Assembly (NCBI GenBank): GCA_914767715.1
Contig: OU612073.1
Span: forward strand, 620,001-684,000
DNA length: 64,000 bases
Direction: 5' to 3'
Origin: Membranipora membranacea
Lineage: Eukaryota > Bryozoa > Gymnolaemata > Cheilostomatida > Membraniporidae
Below are positions 1-12,969 of this stretch, one piece after another. How positions within the stretch are numbered: position 1 is the stretch's first letter; every line of letters begins with the position of its first letter. A program made the position numbers and the translations under genes. The notes below the pieces were generated by a model. The model searched no databases. It was not told the DNA's origin and saw nothing but the letters and a program-made list of their open reading frames with translations.

Positions 1-75
1 GGGATTCGAACCCACGACCTTCAGTATTTTCACGCTGAAGGACCGGCTCTAACCGACTGAGCCACCTCCTACTAT
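1..75 (-). repeat. tRNA-derived SINE, truncated by window edge
   Basis: Read on the minus strand this holds a tRNA-like A box (TGGCTCAGTCGGTTAGAGC) and a B box (GGTTCGAATCC) at tRNA spacing. The anticodon arm is distorted, with a 7-bp stem and an over-long loop. The leader AGTAGGAGGTGGCTCA is shared with the copy near 28.5 kb, which marks it as a SINE head rather than a working tRNA gene. The body of the element lies left of the window. Confidence 0.6.
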
Positions 76-1025
76 TACTTATTATATCCCGGAAATAAAT
101 CATCATACTGCGGCCCTTATCACATCTCCTCCTATTATTACAGACAAGAGGGAAGTTATAAATCATGGCAGCAGTGACTTTGATATGAGAAGACGACTAC
201 AGAGGAGTACAGGATTGGCTGCTGCTGACTTTGCTGGAGACTCGATCGGTCAGCATAATTTTTTTACATTTATTGCATATTTATTCTGGTAGTAAATAAG
301 TCTAGGAACATAAAACAAATATGAAAACAATTACTTAAATGTACAACAATGAAACTGCACCCTCCTCACTGTCTGCTTTCGATTAATGTTCGGCCGCTGC
401 GTCAAACAGGGATGGATAAACATAACATCAAACTGTGGAGGGGCGACCACCACGTCGACACATGCTGGTCAAGCGCACATTTTGTATGTGTGAACATGTC
501 GAGGACCATCAGAGATTAGACATATGTATATTTTTTCTCAGATAATATTGCCAATGCTGCCATTCTTGCCCAACGATTCTTTCAAGGCTTGTATCCTTGA
601 TTATTTCATATACTATCTCTCTGTATATCCGATCTACATGTCTGATTTATATATCTGATCTATATGTCATAGTATAGATCATAAGGTTAATGCTAGTCTT
701 AGCGCTCGAACAGTGCCGTGGATAGCTTATAGAAGCATTTCACTACCAACAAAAATAATACAATGCCACAACCAATGTCCGTAGCACAGTTTGAGTACGT
801 AGGTTATGACTCAAGTTTATTTCTAACACTAACACGGAGATGTTGCAAAAAAAGAATGCATAGTGCTCCCGCAATTAAATGCCCTTATTTGGTAAGTGAT
901 GATTTTTTGTGCTAGTAGCCGAGTTTTTCATAAGCAGAATTGTGTTTAAACTGTGCCTGTTAACAATCCCAGACTGATCTTTCGATGAGTCTGTAAATGA
1001 AGTGATCAGCTTCCTTTCAATGCAG
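76..1025. other. Intergenic or first-intron DNA upstream of the metalloprotease
   Basis: No convincing coding sequence was found. A good donor (TTTG|GTAAGTG) at about 892 follows a short ATG-led stretch in matching phase for the first recognised metalloprotease exon. That stretch is only four codons with a stop just before it and carries no signal peptide, so it was not adopted as the gene start. Confidence 0.4.
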
Positions 1026-3388
1026 TGTATGATTTTGTAGGTAATCCAGAGAATAAATCGTGGAGTTGTCCCTCTCAGCTGAGTGAGCCATGTACCTTCA
1101 CAATGCCTGTCACTATAGAGATCACAGAATACTGGTATAACACAGATAAGATACCAGAGCCCACTCAGAGAGAGCTAGTTATGCAAGCTGCTAAGGTGAG
1201 ACATATGTCAACAAGTTGTTCTTAATTTGCTTTAATTATGTAAACTTTTAGAAAACCTCAATAAACAAATATGTGTGTTGTGTTTGTCAGATACGAGTTA
1301 TCCTGCGTCCTGATCCTGACCCGATAAACATAGAGGGATATAGAATTATCATCAGAAGATGGGTTCCTTGTTTATTGATCTGTAACACTGATATATATTA
1401 TATGGATGACATGAACATATCTGACCCTGAACAAGCATACGGTTATTTGTGCACGGTTGCTGGACCGCATTTCTCATCTTTGATTGGTCCACAAGTTCAG
1501 AATCTAATATAGCTGACCCTTGTAAACTTTTGTCAAGCAGTTTGCCTGAGTTTTTGAAGGTTGTAACTGGGAGGTCAACCAATACAGATTTTTAGCTTCT
1601 GAAACAAAGCCTTATACTGATGGCATATCTCCACAAATAGCCGTACTATGTATTTTACCACTGAGACATAGATTCATATCAATGATCTGTAAATAAATGA
1701 TAAGTTCTGCTTACAGAAATGGGAGGCAGTTACTGGTAATCTCAGGTTTGACTGGGTAACTCCTGGTCAGAGAGCTGATATAGAGGTGTTCTTCGCTTTC
1801 ATAGATGGACAGCACAAGGTTGTGGGTAAGGCGTCCGACCCGAGCCCTGACTCCCCTCAGGCTACCTGGGTCCGGTTAGATGATCAGGAAAACTGGAGTA
1901 CAGAGGAACTCCCAACTGGCTCCGACGGTATTTATAGTTAATACTTAGACTAAATTATAAGATTGTAATTGCCCTAACATTTATTATGCACGTGACTCCA
2001 GCGAAAAACAGGTCTACACTTACTCATGAGTAGATACGCCTGTATAATCAAACATTCTCCGGTAGACTATTTCACTCTATGATCAGACAACTGCACTCTT
2101 ATATAGCTTGCCTTTTTCTCTGATCAGAATATTCGCTGCCGATGACTTTGTTACATGAGTTTGGACACGCTATCGGTTTGAGACATTCAGATAACGATGA
2201 TGATGTGATGTATGTACAGCTCATTGAGGATAAAAGGCCTATACTGAGCATCGGAGATGTCTGGGCTGCTCAAAGGTTCTATGGAAGCTTTCGTGTCGGT
2301 GAGAGAAAAGTGTTTTCTTAATGCAGCATTGTTCACTTAACTTAAGCCAAGAGAGCACAATCATCTGATATATAGAGTGTTTGTTTTAAACTTTAGGCCA
2401 TACTTGATTGGAGTATTGGCGATAATGTATAGATATAATCTGGAGATACTAAATTAGAAACATGTAGAGGGGAAGTGTAACATAGATATATTGTATTGGA
2501 TGAAATAGTATTTGTGTGATTGTATATCTACACATATATATATATTCTTAACAAAAAGCACAAACATTGCAATCAATTCTTTCCCTGAAGGGGCTTGATA
2601 CTAAGGTTGGATGCAATTTAGTTCACATATTCTGTTTAAAAAATTCACTGCAATGTAAAATATTCAAAGCGCCCAAGACCACAATTAGATCTATTCATCA
2701 GAGTAAAAAATATTATTTGAATTGTTGGATTTATCTTTTGATCTTTGAAATTTTTCAAGTCCCACTGAAGACGACTGCGAGGATACCAATGATACCACCC
2801 GCAGTGGCTCCTGAGCTGAATGTTATCCCTGAGGCTACACAACTGGTTCCTTTTGTCAGACCACCTCTGAGCTCTAACCCCAGATATACACCCTCAGCTG
2901 GGATTATAATAATTGATGGTGATCTCCCGGCTCCTCTGTTACCTGGTGTACCATCTGCTCCACCAGCACCAGATGGTGGAAGTGTCAATCAGGAAACTGG
3001 GTGAGACAGGGAGTCATTCAGTTAGCCCTCACTAAACTTTTAAAATCTGTTATAAGACATATAGTTTTCTTTTTTAAGACTCTCAGTCTATGCATCCGGT
3101 TGTAATTTGTAAATTTATAATCTTTCTCCGACTCAGGTTTTTCCTGAATATTCAATATTTCATCCACATCATATAATGCCTTGTAGACAGAGCCAGGCAA
3201 AGAGCGGAATCATCCGGACCCAAAACAACAACGAGACGACAGCTCTACCGAGAAAGGGCAACAGGAAAACAAACAAGAGAAGGAATAGAAGGAGGAAATG
3301 CACAAAACAGAGACAGCGGGCTGGTGAATGTAGGGCCCGCAATAATAGAAAAGGATCACAGGCTAGAAACTCCGGTAAAAAAGAGTGA
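1026..3388 (+). CDS. Matrix-metalloprotease-like (matrixin) zinc endopeptidase, 5' end not found
   Basis: Five exons chain in phase: 1026-1195, 1717-1927, 2128-2298, 2760-3000 and 3187-3388. The catalytic domain is clear. IPEPTQRELVMQAAKKWEAV matches the first matrixin helix, GQRADIEVFFA the central strand, and HEFGHAIGLRH gives three zinc-binding histidines and the catalytic Glu, followed by a Met-turn (DDVMY). Family enzymes cleave extracellular matrix and secreted proteins. After the catalytic domain come a proline-rich hinge and an Arg/Lys/Asn-rich tail ending at a stop; no hemopexin repeats were seen. The usual pro-peptide cysteine switch was not found, although the first exon has Cys residues (WSCPSQLSEPC). 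Start codon, signal peptide and most of the pro-domain are missing from this model. An AATAAA lies near 3518. The fold call is firm and the exact ends are less so. Confidence 0.8.
1385..1690 (+). repeat. Dispersed repeat, copy A (about 300 bp), in metalloprotease intron
   Basis: The segment is closely matched by 13715-14030, with shared blocks such as AACATATCTGACCCTGA, CTGATGGCATATCTCCACAA and ATTCATATCAATG. A shorter relative lies at 46600-46712. The chance open frame across 1273-1512 falls largely in this repeat and is not treated as an exon, because the flanking exons join in phase without it. Confidence 0.7.
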
Positions 3389-5458
3389 CCGTTCGATGAG
3401 GTTGAGGGAAGTTATGAAATGCATAGACAAAGTAACCCACAAATAATAATTGAAGCTGCTGAAAACTGCTTCCCCTGAACATTGACAGAAATATAATGTA
3501 ATATATAATACAATACAAATAAATATATTATTACTACATAAACTACGGCAATGGTTATGAATTAGTTTCATGATAATCTCAAGAAGTTTTATAATGAAAT
3601 AAATCTTAACAACTCCGACCCCTATTATATGATCACATATTGTGTTACAGAATAAACTATCTAAAAGATTTCCATCACCTGATAATTTCTATATTCAAAA
3701 CTCCTGGTAACAGCTATCTCGGTAACGCAAGTTATCCCCCCTGATAACAGTGTACTAGCAGATAAATAAGTCATCACAAACCAAGTTTAAGCTCGGCAGA
3801 GGCTTTGGAGGAGTTATCACTCTTCTCCCTTTTCACTCTTGGTTATTACTATCATGAGCCAACGTAATTATGATCAACCATATACACTGTTATCATTCCA
3901 TGGTAGTTTTAAGATAGCAGTAATACTGCTCCGCTCTTATATAAAATGTCACCATCAAGTTGTTCATATAGGTTTGACTTTAGACCACATACCCGGAATA
4001 TTGTGATATCACAAAGTTCCTGGTAGGCCTATAGCACAATGTTCCGGGTAGCTGTTCTACCTGTGGTCACGAGGTAAAACAGCTTTGGGAAGATAGTTAA
4101 ACAATAATCTTATGAGATCCAAGGCCAGACTGATAACTTATTGTATGATGGAATAACATGTACTGTATTGGTGACTGGAATAGGACAAACATAGTCTGTA
4201 TCCTTACAGTATTATCACAATGTGTTAACACTGTAAGAATACAGGCTAAAATCTATTATATATTATTTTAATTCTATCCATCTAACCACCCAATAGATGG
4301 TCTCAGCTGTATTAAGTGTTATATTAGTACAGCACAACACCTGATCACCTTGTTCTATGAGACTGTGTATCCTATAGCAGAGTTTTAGTCATCAGTTTAC
4401 TTCCCTAACAGTCAGATTATTATTATATTGTGACCTGAAGATTTAAGATGACAGCCTTTGAGAGACTCTCTTGAATTTTGAAGGCCGAATCATTCAGTGA
4501 TATTATACAAATCTTACACTTGATACAGAGATATCATATGTAGACTAGTAGTGTACATTACTTGTATAGACTGGTATCATATAGCCATGAACTGAGAGGC
4601 TCTCAGCTCTGTGTTATTTATCTGTGTTATTTATCTGTGTATAATATATATTATAATGCCTGTATGGAGTCTTATATTTTATACTGTGCTGCAGATCAGC
4701 GCTAACTATTCATTGATACTCTTCTATCCTGAAAAGTTCATTCAATACCTTTTACTGAAGGACAATTATAGAGCATGACATACATCATGGTACTTGTCTA
4801 CTCATACATGATGAGAAGATAACTACAAATAACTTGTTAAGTTCTGACCAGTTTTATTAATCTGGTCTGATTTCGGTCTGATTTTCTTTATACTATTTAT
4901 ATTTATTCATTAATAGAGGTTTTCTTAGTAGTGTACAGATAACAAAAAGGAATTCTATTATAGGTAACTTGTTGACCTCTGAAAACAGCAAACAAAAACA
5001 TATTACGCTTTCTACCAAAGTTAAACACTGAGTTAATTATAATTAGTAACATGTGACAATACTTCTTATGAGTTATGAGGTAAAAAAATATTGAAGAATA
5101 ATAAGATCGGATAATAGTGTTGCAGATAATAAGAAATATATCAAAGAATGCTAAAGATATAAATGGTCAATCTATGAGTTTCATATTCCTGGTAAATTGA
5201 AGGTCAGGAGATTATTACTTTACACATAGACATCAGACTATCTACGCCTATAATTATAATGTATCAATCAGTGGAGATGATGAAAGAGCTTAATGGGACC
5301 GCTTTCTTTGATAGAAAAAAAATAAAAGAATGCTGTTATACCCAGTTGTTACAACGAAGCGGCAGTTGCTGTGGATCAAGTCATGTAAATAACAATTAAG
5401 ATGATCATGATGGGTTAAAAAATAAATGACATTCCCGAAAAATGTGCATTGGCTCCTC
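3389..5458. other. Intergenic AT-rich DNA, no gene recognised
   Basis: Downstream of the metalloprotease. No open frame here has recognisable similarity or splice structure. An imperfect hairpin lies at about 4196-4243 (CTGTATCCTTACAGT against ACTGTAAGAATACAG). Nothing else stands out. Confidence 0.5.
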
Positions 5459-5572
5459 TGGTTTGGGGGTGGGGCAGTTGTAGGAAGTAGTAATATACTG
5501 GGCTATCTTCAATTTCTTTAGAAGTTTGCCAAAGTGTTGGGAGGTGAATTCATCCCCATGATCTGACAGTAT
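5459..5572 (-). pseudogene. LTR-retrotransposon integrase core relic
   Basis: The minus strand reads ILSDHGDEFTSQHFGKLL and continues for about 20 more residues. This matches the integrase block around the second catalytic Asp (SDxGxEF) of Ty3/gypsy- or Pao-type elements. Further minus-strand residues with retroelement character continue toward 5830, but stops and frame shifts interrupt them. It is an isolated fragment; no LTRs were found. Confidence 0.5.
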
Positions 5573-8164
5573 GTATATTTCTGTGCCCAGATGGGTGGGA
5601 CATCATTGTCTGTCTTTTTATTATGGCTTTTGAACAATGACTGGCAAACTTGACTGAGTTATGATCTGTTAGGTCCAGGCCTAATTTCCGTTCTCGGCAG
5701 CCATTCATAGTTTTCTACTGGCAAGCCATTCATCTTAGCCAGGCTCAGAGCCTTGCGGAATTCATCATAATCAGGCACAGGGCCAAGCAGAGAACGCAGA
5801 GAACTTAAAACCTTCTACAGTTACAGCCCCTCCCCGGCCGCTGCAGGATTTACCTGCTGCTAATAAATCTGGCTGCCTTTACTTTGAATTAAACTTGGCA
5901 TACCAGCTATTTTCGGAACCAGATGAATTCCTCTGGCACTTCGTCATAGTCAAAAAAGACTTTTGTCAGTAACCTATAGCCCTAGAAATAATTTATTTCT
6001 GCAGAGATTGCGGTCTGGCATGCTGTGGGATACTCTTGCAGACTGCTGCAGAATGTCTTAGTGTATGTTGTGTCTCTGTTGGCCTTTATAGGTATGAACA
6101 ATCCGCTGGTAATAATGGAATGACTCAACTTGTTTTGATAGACATTTTTATTACTTTTCCTATTTTTTATAAATAATTTGATTGGGGTTACTGACCATGA
6201 GTATCAAATTTAGATCGATATTTACAAACTAGAATCTTGTGAGAACAACCATCATCAACCTCATACTTGGTACGCCCAGCGCTAGCCGTGCTATACATGC
6301 AAAGATTGAGCTTCCCCACCATCAGTCAGGTTGGCAATCCACTATTTTACCATCTGCCATCTACCACATATTCCTATAAAACGAAGGAACAAAACATATC
6401 TTTCCACACACAACAACTGCATTGAAAAAACGAGAAAGTGAATTTGTGACTAAAATATAATGATTTATCGATTAACGTGCGTTCTGATCATTCGGCGGAG
6501 TATGTTCTGGGTTCGCTGTGTCATATTTGAAGACTTTGCTGTGAGTAATAATTGACAAAACTCCTTGATTGAATCCACTTTGGAGAAATTACCCGATCAA
6601 TCTTTTTTTTCGGGCTCACAAATCGAATAATTATTTTTCTCTTTCTATCATTGACCTGTCTGATTTTTGGATTAAATCATTACTATCGATATATTTTCCT
6701 CACTCATCCTTAACTCTCAACTTGGCTGTCTACCTACATTCGAGACAAACCATCACAGGAAATAATGAAATAATGCTCGCTTTATCGAGACGAGTCAGAT
6801 TACCGAAGTGCTAACTGCCAACTCATTAAGTCGTTTTTCATGTTGGATCCTCAGTTTTGACTCTGATAGGAGATGGCTTAATCAGTCTTACCTGAGAGAA
6901 TACAAACTTCACAATTTAATCACAGCCAAGCCGGCCCTCCTTGTTTACAAAGAACAATAGCCACTAATTAGCAAAAGTGTGATCCTGTTTCTTTCATTGC
7001 TATATTATATACCAGCCAAACGTTTTCCAATCAATAAACTGAATAATGCTGATGTTCTTGTGCCATTGTGCATGTGTGAGGACCAAATATTTGACATAAA
7101 TACCAAATAAGGGAGAATTCTCCCTGGCCAAATAAAGTAGTCCCTGCTCCCTGGTATTATGTTCCTAAAGTGTGAAGTTGTCTCCACATGTTAATTAAAC
7201 AAACTTGAGTGAAAACTTTCAAGCCGCACCCATATTGTTTCCTTTTCATAGTGAAACTGGATCAAGCTTCCTGATAACAAACTTGCAGAGTGGGAAGCAG
7301 AGTGAGCTGAATCTTGCATTCTCGAAAAGAATTAGCAATTTTTATATAGTATATATAATATGAACCTTGAATTCTAGTCAATGTGTTGGCTACAATAGAA
7401 TACTTCTGCAGAATATCATACATATCATAAACATACATGTGGGAAACAACTGCTCTTCATTAGTAAATGAAGGTGAGCTTCACTTCATTTTGACCTTATT
7501 TATTTATAACAAACAGGGAAACTTCACTTCACTTTAACTTTTCTTTCTTTGGAACTGACCATAGGACTACTGCATTTCCTGACTTTTGGCTTTGTGTGGG
7601 TGGGTATTTGGGCTGTGTAGGATGGAAGCTTTCTCTTGTTTCTTATAATACTCTCATCAATTTTGGTCAACATTTCTTTCAACAGCCCAAGGAGTCCCTC
7701 TAACTCCTTGGACAGCCTAAGTCCTTTTTACCCATACTGCAAACAGTTACTGATAGTAGGGAAGAGATGATTACTCCAAATGCGTGCGGAATAGGCTCTA
7801 AAGTTGTCTTGTCATCCCCACCAGGGAGGGTGGGATCCCCTTCCCTGCTGTCCCCAGCCGGCAAGGTTTAGCCAGCAACCTTCTGTAGAGGTTGCCAAGG
7901 GGCAGCTTTATTGTTGGCCAATATCCTCTGACATCACCTGTCTTTGATAGGTATGCCAGAGGGAGCCAGATATCCCAATTTCCCAGCAACAGATATAATT
8001 GGTTGTAGATGTTTCTGCTTTCATACTCTATTTTCTTGCCATTGGCGGTTGCAGAAATAACCTTTCTGGACTGACAACACATAGCCAACACTCAAATATT
8101 AATGTTTTTACCATCTATTAGTATGGCTCCAGAATGAGAACAGTTTACTCCCCATTGTTTTTGA
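5573..8164. other. Intergenic DNA, decayed repeats, no gene recognised
   Basis: The left part (to about 5830) is a minus-strand continuation of the degenerate retroelement. The rest is AT-rich with short open frames on both strands and no family resemblance. A 97-codon minus-strand frame at 7798-8091 has no recognisable domain. Confidence 0.4.
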
Positions 8165-9634
8165 CAGGGCTCTCAACCACTCAGGTTTAGCCCGAGTTAC
8201 TCAGATTTTTGGGTTCAACTCAGGCTACTCAGGGGATTTGAGAATGTAAGCTAAAAACTCAGATTTTGCTCATTGGCAGAGATGAATAATATATAAACAA
8301 TGCTAAATGTTGCCTTACAATAATTTATGTCATATTATTAATGAATGATCAGGTATTAGATTCTAGTTGTGATAAGCTGTGTAAATAATACTGCACTGCC
8401 TAAACTAATAATACCAATGATTATAAATACTCTCACTGCGCTGCCTATTCAAGTCATTTATGTGAAATTGATATGGCTAAATTCCAATTAGCATTTGAGA
8501 ATGCTTTTAAAATTTAGCTTGTAACGAACTTGACATGATTGAATGAATCTAGTCTCTAATTTGAATACACTAATATTAATAAATTCTATTTATGAAACGC
8601 TTAATAAAATGGTTTCTAAGCATTATAGAATATCGACACATTACACCCAGACCCCCACTGAGATGAATAATAAAGATAACATCAAACTTTTGCATGAGAA
8701 TAATGTGTGGTATTTGTTGCAGGTATTTTATTTCATTTGTGATAAGCTATGGTCTTATTGAACTGCCAATCCCAGTGATTTGCGAAATAGATTATTATGT
8801 CTAAATAGAAGTTTAGACATGTTAAAAAAGTGATTTTGCAGGTGAACCGGATAAATCCAGGCAATGATTTCAATAGCATCAAATTACATTGATTATGGCT
8901 TTCTACCCTGGCGCCTCGACTCGTCAGCCTTTAAATCAATATTTCTACAACCATCATATTTTAACATCATGGGGATACATTTTCGCCTGTGGCGACGGCC
9001 TTGGTTTGTCCATATGAATTGGTTCATCTGGATCAAATCTAAAATTGTTTACGATTTTATGTTTACAAGAAATGCTCTAGGTTTTTATTGATTTACTTGC
9101 TATCACAAACATGAAATGTTGCGAAAGGATGCATATACTTTGTCAATAAAGGAGCTTGTTGCTAGAGTATGGAACTTGCATTTGAGGGCATCGCTCTAAA
9201 AAAATTGTGTTTGATGTGATGCTCATCAGCAAAACAGCACAATAATATCGAGGTCGCCTACGTCAAGCCTCAAATTCTTGGCAACATTAAAAACTTTCCT
9301 TAATTTCTTGTCTATGGTACATATGCTCATGTGCAAAACAGGCAGACAGTACATCAAGAGGGAAACTACAAAACCTTTGAACATCATGAAAGCTAATGGC
9401 TTTGAACTTAGATGCAACATTTTTTTAACAACATATATTCTTTGACTTGCTTTGCCAGCTATTCTTTGCACATAATCTTCAAATATCAGGGGTTTCACCT
9501 GACAATATTTCTGTGCCATCTCAGGCGTACCCTCAGCTGTTTATGCTCAGGGTGTTTTACACCTTTAAAATACCACTATATGACATGCTAATATCAAAAC
9601 TCAGGTTTCGAATCCTCCCAGGTTGAGAGCCCTG
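8165..9634. mobile_element. 1.47-kb transposon with perfect 14-bp TIRs, hAT-like and non-autonomous
   Basis: The ends are exact inverted copies: CAGGGCTCTCAACC at 8165-8178 and GGTTGAGAGCCCTG at 9621-9634. The CAGGG terminus is typical of hAT elements. The 8 bp outside each end (GTTTTTGA and GGTTTCGA) match at 6 of 8 positions, consistent with a decayed 8-bp target duplication. No transposase frame is left inside; the only recognisable coding trace is a LINE fragment at 9226-9519. Confidence 0.65.
9226..9519 (-). pseudogene. LINE reverse-transcriptase C-terminal fragment
   Basis: A 97-residue minus-strand frame contains KASQRIYVVKKMLHLSSK, then a Tyr-Cys-containing hydrophobic stretch (LLMYCLPVLH) and KKLRKVFNVAKNL. 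This is the pattern found after the catalytic core of non-LTR reverse transcriptases: a run like KANQRLYFLRKL, then LTYCIPVW, then a basic helix. Only this short piece is open. It lies inside the TIR element 8165-9634, so it was probably inserted there or captured. Confidence 0.55.
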
Positions 9635-12593
9635 GGTTTCGATGGTACAAATTTACTGCAGTACCAATCCTAGAGGTCTAGGCTGAGTGTAAAATGGTTG
9701 TCACGGTTAGGTCGATGTAATTTGCAGACCAATGTAGCATTTGTCTCCCCTAGCGAAGTGCTTGTTTTTGAGAATGCTTTACAGCCAGACACCAAGTAAT
9801 CAAATAAGACATGAGCATCCTCAATTAATTCCTGTGAACCAGTATCACATCCAAGAAATTTGAAATAGGCAAATAAGACGTGGCCATTGATTGAATCAAT
9901 TGCTTCTGGCACCACTTAATACGCAACACAACAAGTGGTGGTCAGGAAGTGAGACATTTGTTAAATTATGAATTAATTATTTTTGCTAGGTATCTAAATA
10001 CCAAATGCTAAATGCTCTTAGCAAGGCAGAAGCACACTACAGACCCCACTCAGCCAGTACCTCTTCCTCCCTCTCCCACAGGCCTTCTAGGTAATTTTAT
10101 AAAATAAATAAATATAACAAATAATTTAACGATAATCTTAATATCGGATAATATTGGATAGAGACAGTTAATAATATCCCTGATATATCCTTCCCTGAGA
10201 AGGATATAAAACCTCTATTAAACTTCTATAAGAGGTTGCTAAAAATCCCTTTTTGGCAACCTCGTCCACCGGTCCATATGGCATACTATTGGCAACAGTG
10301 TTCAGCCTCTTCCGGTAACCTCTTTCCAACTCAGTTTAGACAACTATTTGCCCGCTGGGTCTCCACTATCAGTAACTGTTTGTAGTATGAGAATTGTGTT
10401 CACCTGCATGTTAACCTGCATGTGTGCAGGTTAAAAACTCCAGCCTCTCCAGCTGTGACTTGAAGGAACCTATTTAAACATTGTCCGTCGATCGGTCAAG
10501 GTCAAATTGTAAATTAAATAGAACAGCTATGTAAAGACTAGGGGATCAACAGTTGGCAGGTTGAAGGTAGTATATTCCTGTCCTTAGCAGTTTCAATAAA
10601 GAAGGATCGACGGCACACCTGCTTTGGAAGTTTGAGATGTTCTAAGAGACCAGTGGTGCTTGTCTTCTTGTCATTCCGTCTTATTCCACAGTTGCATCCT
10701 CGCTAGGACTAGAACTGGATTATGATCTAGACTTCCTAGTTGCCAATCACACTAAGAATCGAGTAACGCAGATTTGCGAAGACAATGACCATTTTATATA
10801 TGATTACCTAGCACAATGCCCCTCAGGCAAGCTCAGACACCCTAAATATCGTACAGCCCGGGGAAATGACTGCTTTTTGAGACACATGTGCATCTATATT
10901 AATAGTACTATTTTTTAACCTTATTTTTGCAACCAGGGCAACTTCACTTTTTTTTACAAGCAGACTGTACCAGCAACATTTTTCTCACAACTCTTATAGT
11001 TTGTGATAATGATACAATCAATCAATTAATCAAGGAGCGCAGCCCTCCTTTGCACAGCTTCAAGTCTGGTGGCCAAACTATGACTCACAGAGTACTTGGG
11101 CAGTTAAAAGATATTTTGACAAATGTATCAGAGTATGAGAAACAGAGAGAGATTCCATCTTTCCCCTAGAGACTCTAAAACTCAAATATGTAATACTGAA
11201 TATACAACAGGAGGGTACCGTAGCCTGGACATGCTGCTGGGTGGTTGGGGGGTCATGGTAAGTTAGTAAAACAAGGAGTGTGATTGTATAATGACCTGCG
11301 AGGTCAGTGCGGGTCTGATTCATTGTTCTAATTGTTGTATGTTATGACATTTATTGTAGCCATGACTGGAATAGGATCAACTTGACGGCACGCATATATA
11401 TCAGGACTAAGCTCCCATCAGACTTAAAACTGATAATTCAGTGTAGGACTCGGACTTAGTGTGACCAGAGAGAATTCTCCCTGGTGGTGTGATACAGACT
11501 GGTGCTCATACAACCTTCTCCTGGCCTCCACCATTATAATATGAGAAACATGACTGATTAACAAAGGTAAGAGTGACATATCAGTACTGATTTGGACTGT
11601 TCCCTGTATTGTTAAGATAATTCTTTGATATGATTTGGCAAACCAGCAATAACCGAAGTTTTGGAGTTTAGGATGACCGATGTCAGATTCCAATCAACTT
11701 TGATACCGTCAGTAGAACAGGCTCACCTGAAATCATTCTTACAAGTATCTGATTTGGACAAGAAATATCCGCTTCAGGATGAAGCTATCAGTGGAGTGTC
11801 AAGTCTTCTCCTCTAACTGCCAGCCTTTAGATGACTCTACAAGTCACATCATCCTTACATCCGTAATATAGCCGTCTTGGCCAGGAGACCCGTTGTCCAC
11901 TATACAGCCCAAGAAGAATTCATTTACCAATCCCGCCTTCTTGTTTTTGTCTGTTTCTTTGTTGTAGCACTCAAAATTTTGTGGGTTCATTTAGTTACTT
12001 TTTAGTTTGAGGGTTGATAATATGGTAGATTAGATATGGATATGGTAATATTGTAGCCTACAAAGGTATGATATAGTTCCTCAGTATGAAATATTAGTAT
12101 CCTGCTCCATCTGGTCTCCGCTGTTTGTATGACTGCTTTTTGGCTGAGTCGTGTTATCAAGGAGTAACTCCTTTGTGTTATTATACCTTGGTACTCAACT
12201 ACAAGTAAAATGGGAGTTGCCTTCTCTTCATGTAAGACTGGGCAACTCCAGAGCAAAATATGATGACTGTTTAAATTTTGCTATAATTCAATACAACAGC
12301 ACACACAGACTGTATAGTGTTTTGATAGATATAATATAGTCTTTTTGTAAAGTATTACAACATACCATGTCAAGACACAATCGTGATCTGAATAGCACCA
12401 CCAATAACATCGATTGGTATACTTTCTACTCACAGGAGCCAATTTACATGGTTTACATTATTCAGATTCAGACATTGTGTAGTTAAGTTATATATACTGA
12501 TACACTGTCATCTCTTCTACATATATTCCCTTACTAATTGGTGCTGACACAACACTATGTCATCTAACACTAATGTGAAGAATTCAGCAAGGG
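9635..12593. other. Intergenic DNA upstream of the Roco-caspase gene
   Basis: Short open frames on both strands (for example 9670-9915 minus, 10927-11169 plus and 11424-11693 minus) show no recognisable family and no splice context. The 5' exon and promoter of the downstream gene may lie here but could not be identified. Confidence 0.35.
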
Positions 12594-12832
12594 AGTCTTT
12601 CAATTAGAAAGAGCTATGCTTCACTGAAGCAAGTTATTACCATCCCATCGCCCAAAATCATCACTCACTTAGTCTTTCAATTAGACAAATTCATTCCCGA
12701 ATCGCTCACTCAGAATATATATAGTTCCATCATTGACTGAGTGATTTGAAAGCAAGAGCCTAGCCAGTGTCTCTCATTCACTGAGTGAGCGATCAGATCG
12801 CCTCCATTTTGGCTGTTTCTAATTGAAAGACT
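12594..12832. mobile_element. 239-bp MITE with 17-bp TIRs, copy A
   Basis: Ends AGTCTTTCAATTAGAAA and TTTCTAATTGAAAGACT are perfect inverted repeats. A second copy in the opposite orientation at 47986-48227 aligns along its whole length, sharing ATAGTTCCATCA, CTGAGTGATTTG and AGCAAGAGCCTAG. An internal repeat of the left terminus (TAGTCTTTCAATTAGAC) lies at about 12670. No coding capacity is seen. Confidence 0.75.
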
Positions 12833-12969
12833 AGACAGATCAGACAGATCACATTCTCTTCAAAGATTAAAAATAACTTGAATTTTTTAGGACATGAAGA
12901 ATTAGATCCAGAGTAAGCATCCCTCAGTCAGGTTAAAGAATCCTTTTTTGTAAGTTGGGGATCCTGCAG

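Noticed and set aside
1-66. Possible functional tRNA gene on the minus strand
   Set aside because: The anticodon arm is malformed, the leader matches another SINE copy, and the acceptor stem cannot be completed inside the window.
1273-1512. 79-codon frame in the first metalloprotease intron as an exon
   Set aside because: Most of it is the dispersed repeat found again at 13715 and 46600, and the flanking exons join in phase without it.
12891-12912. Extra mini-exon HEELDPE before the exon at 12970
   Set aside because: It has good splice signals but its phase does not fit the preferred frame of the next exon; an alternative chain in another frame exists, so the 5' end is left open.
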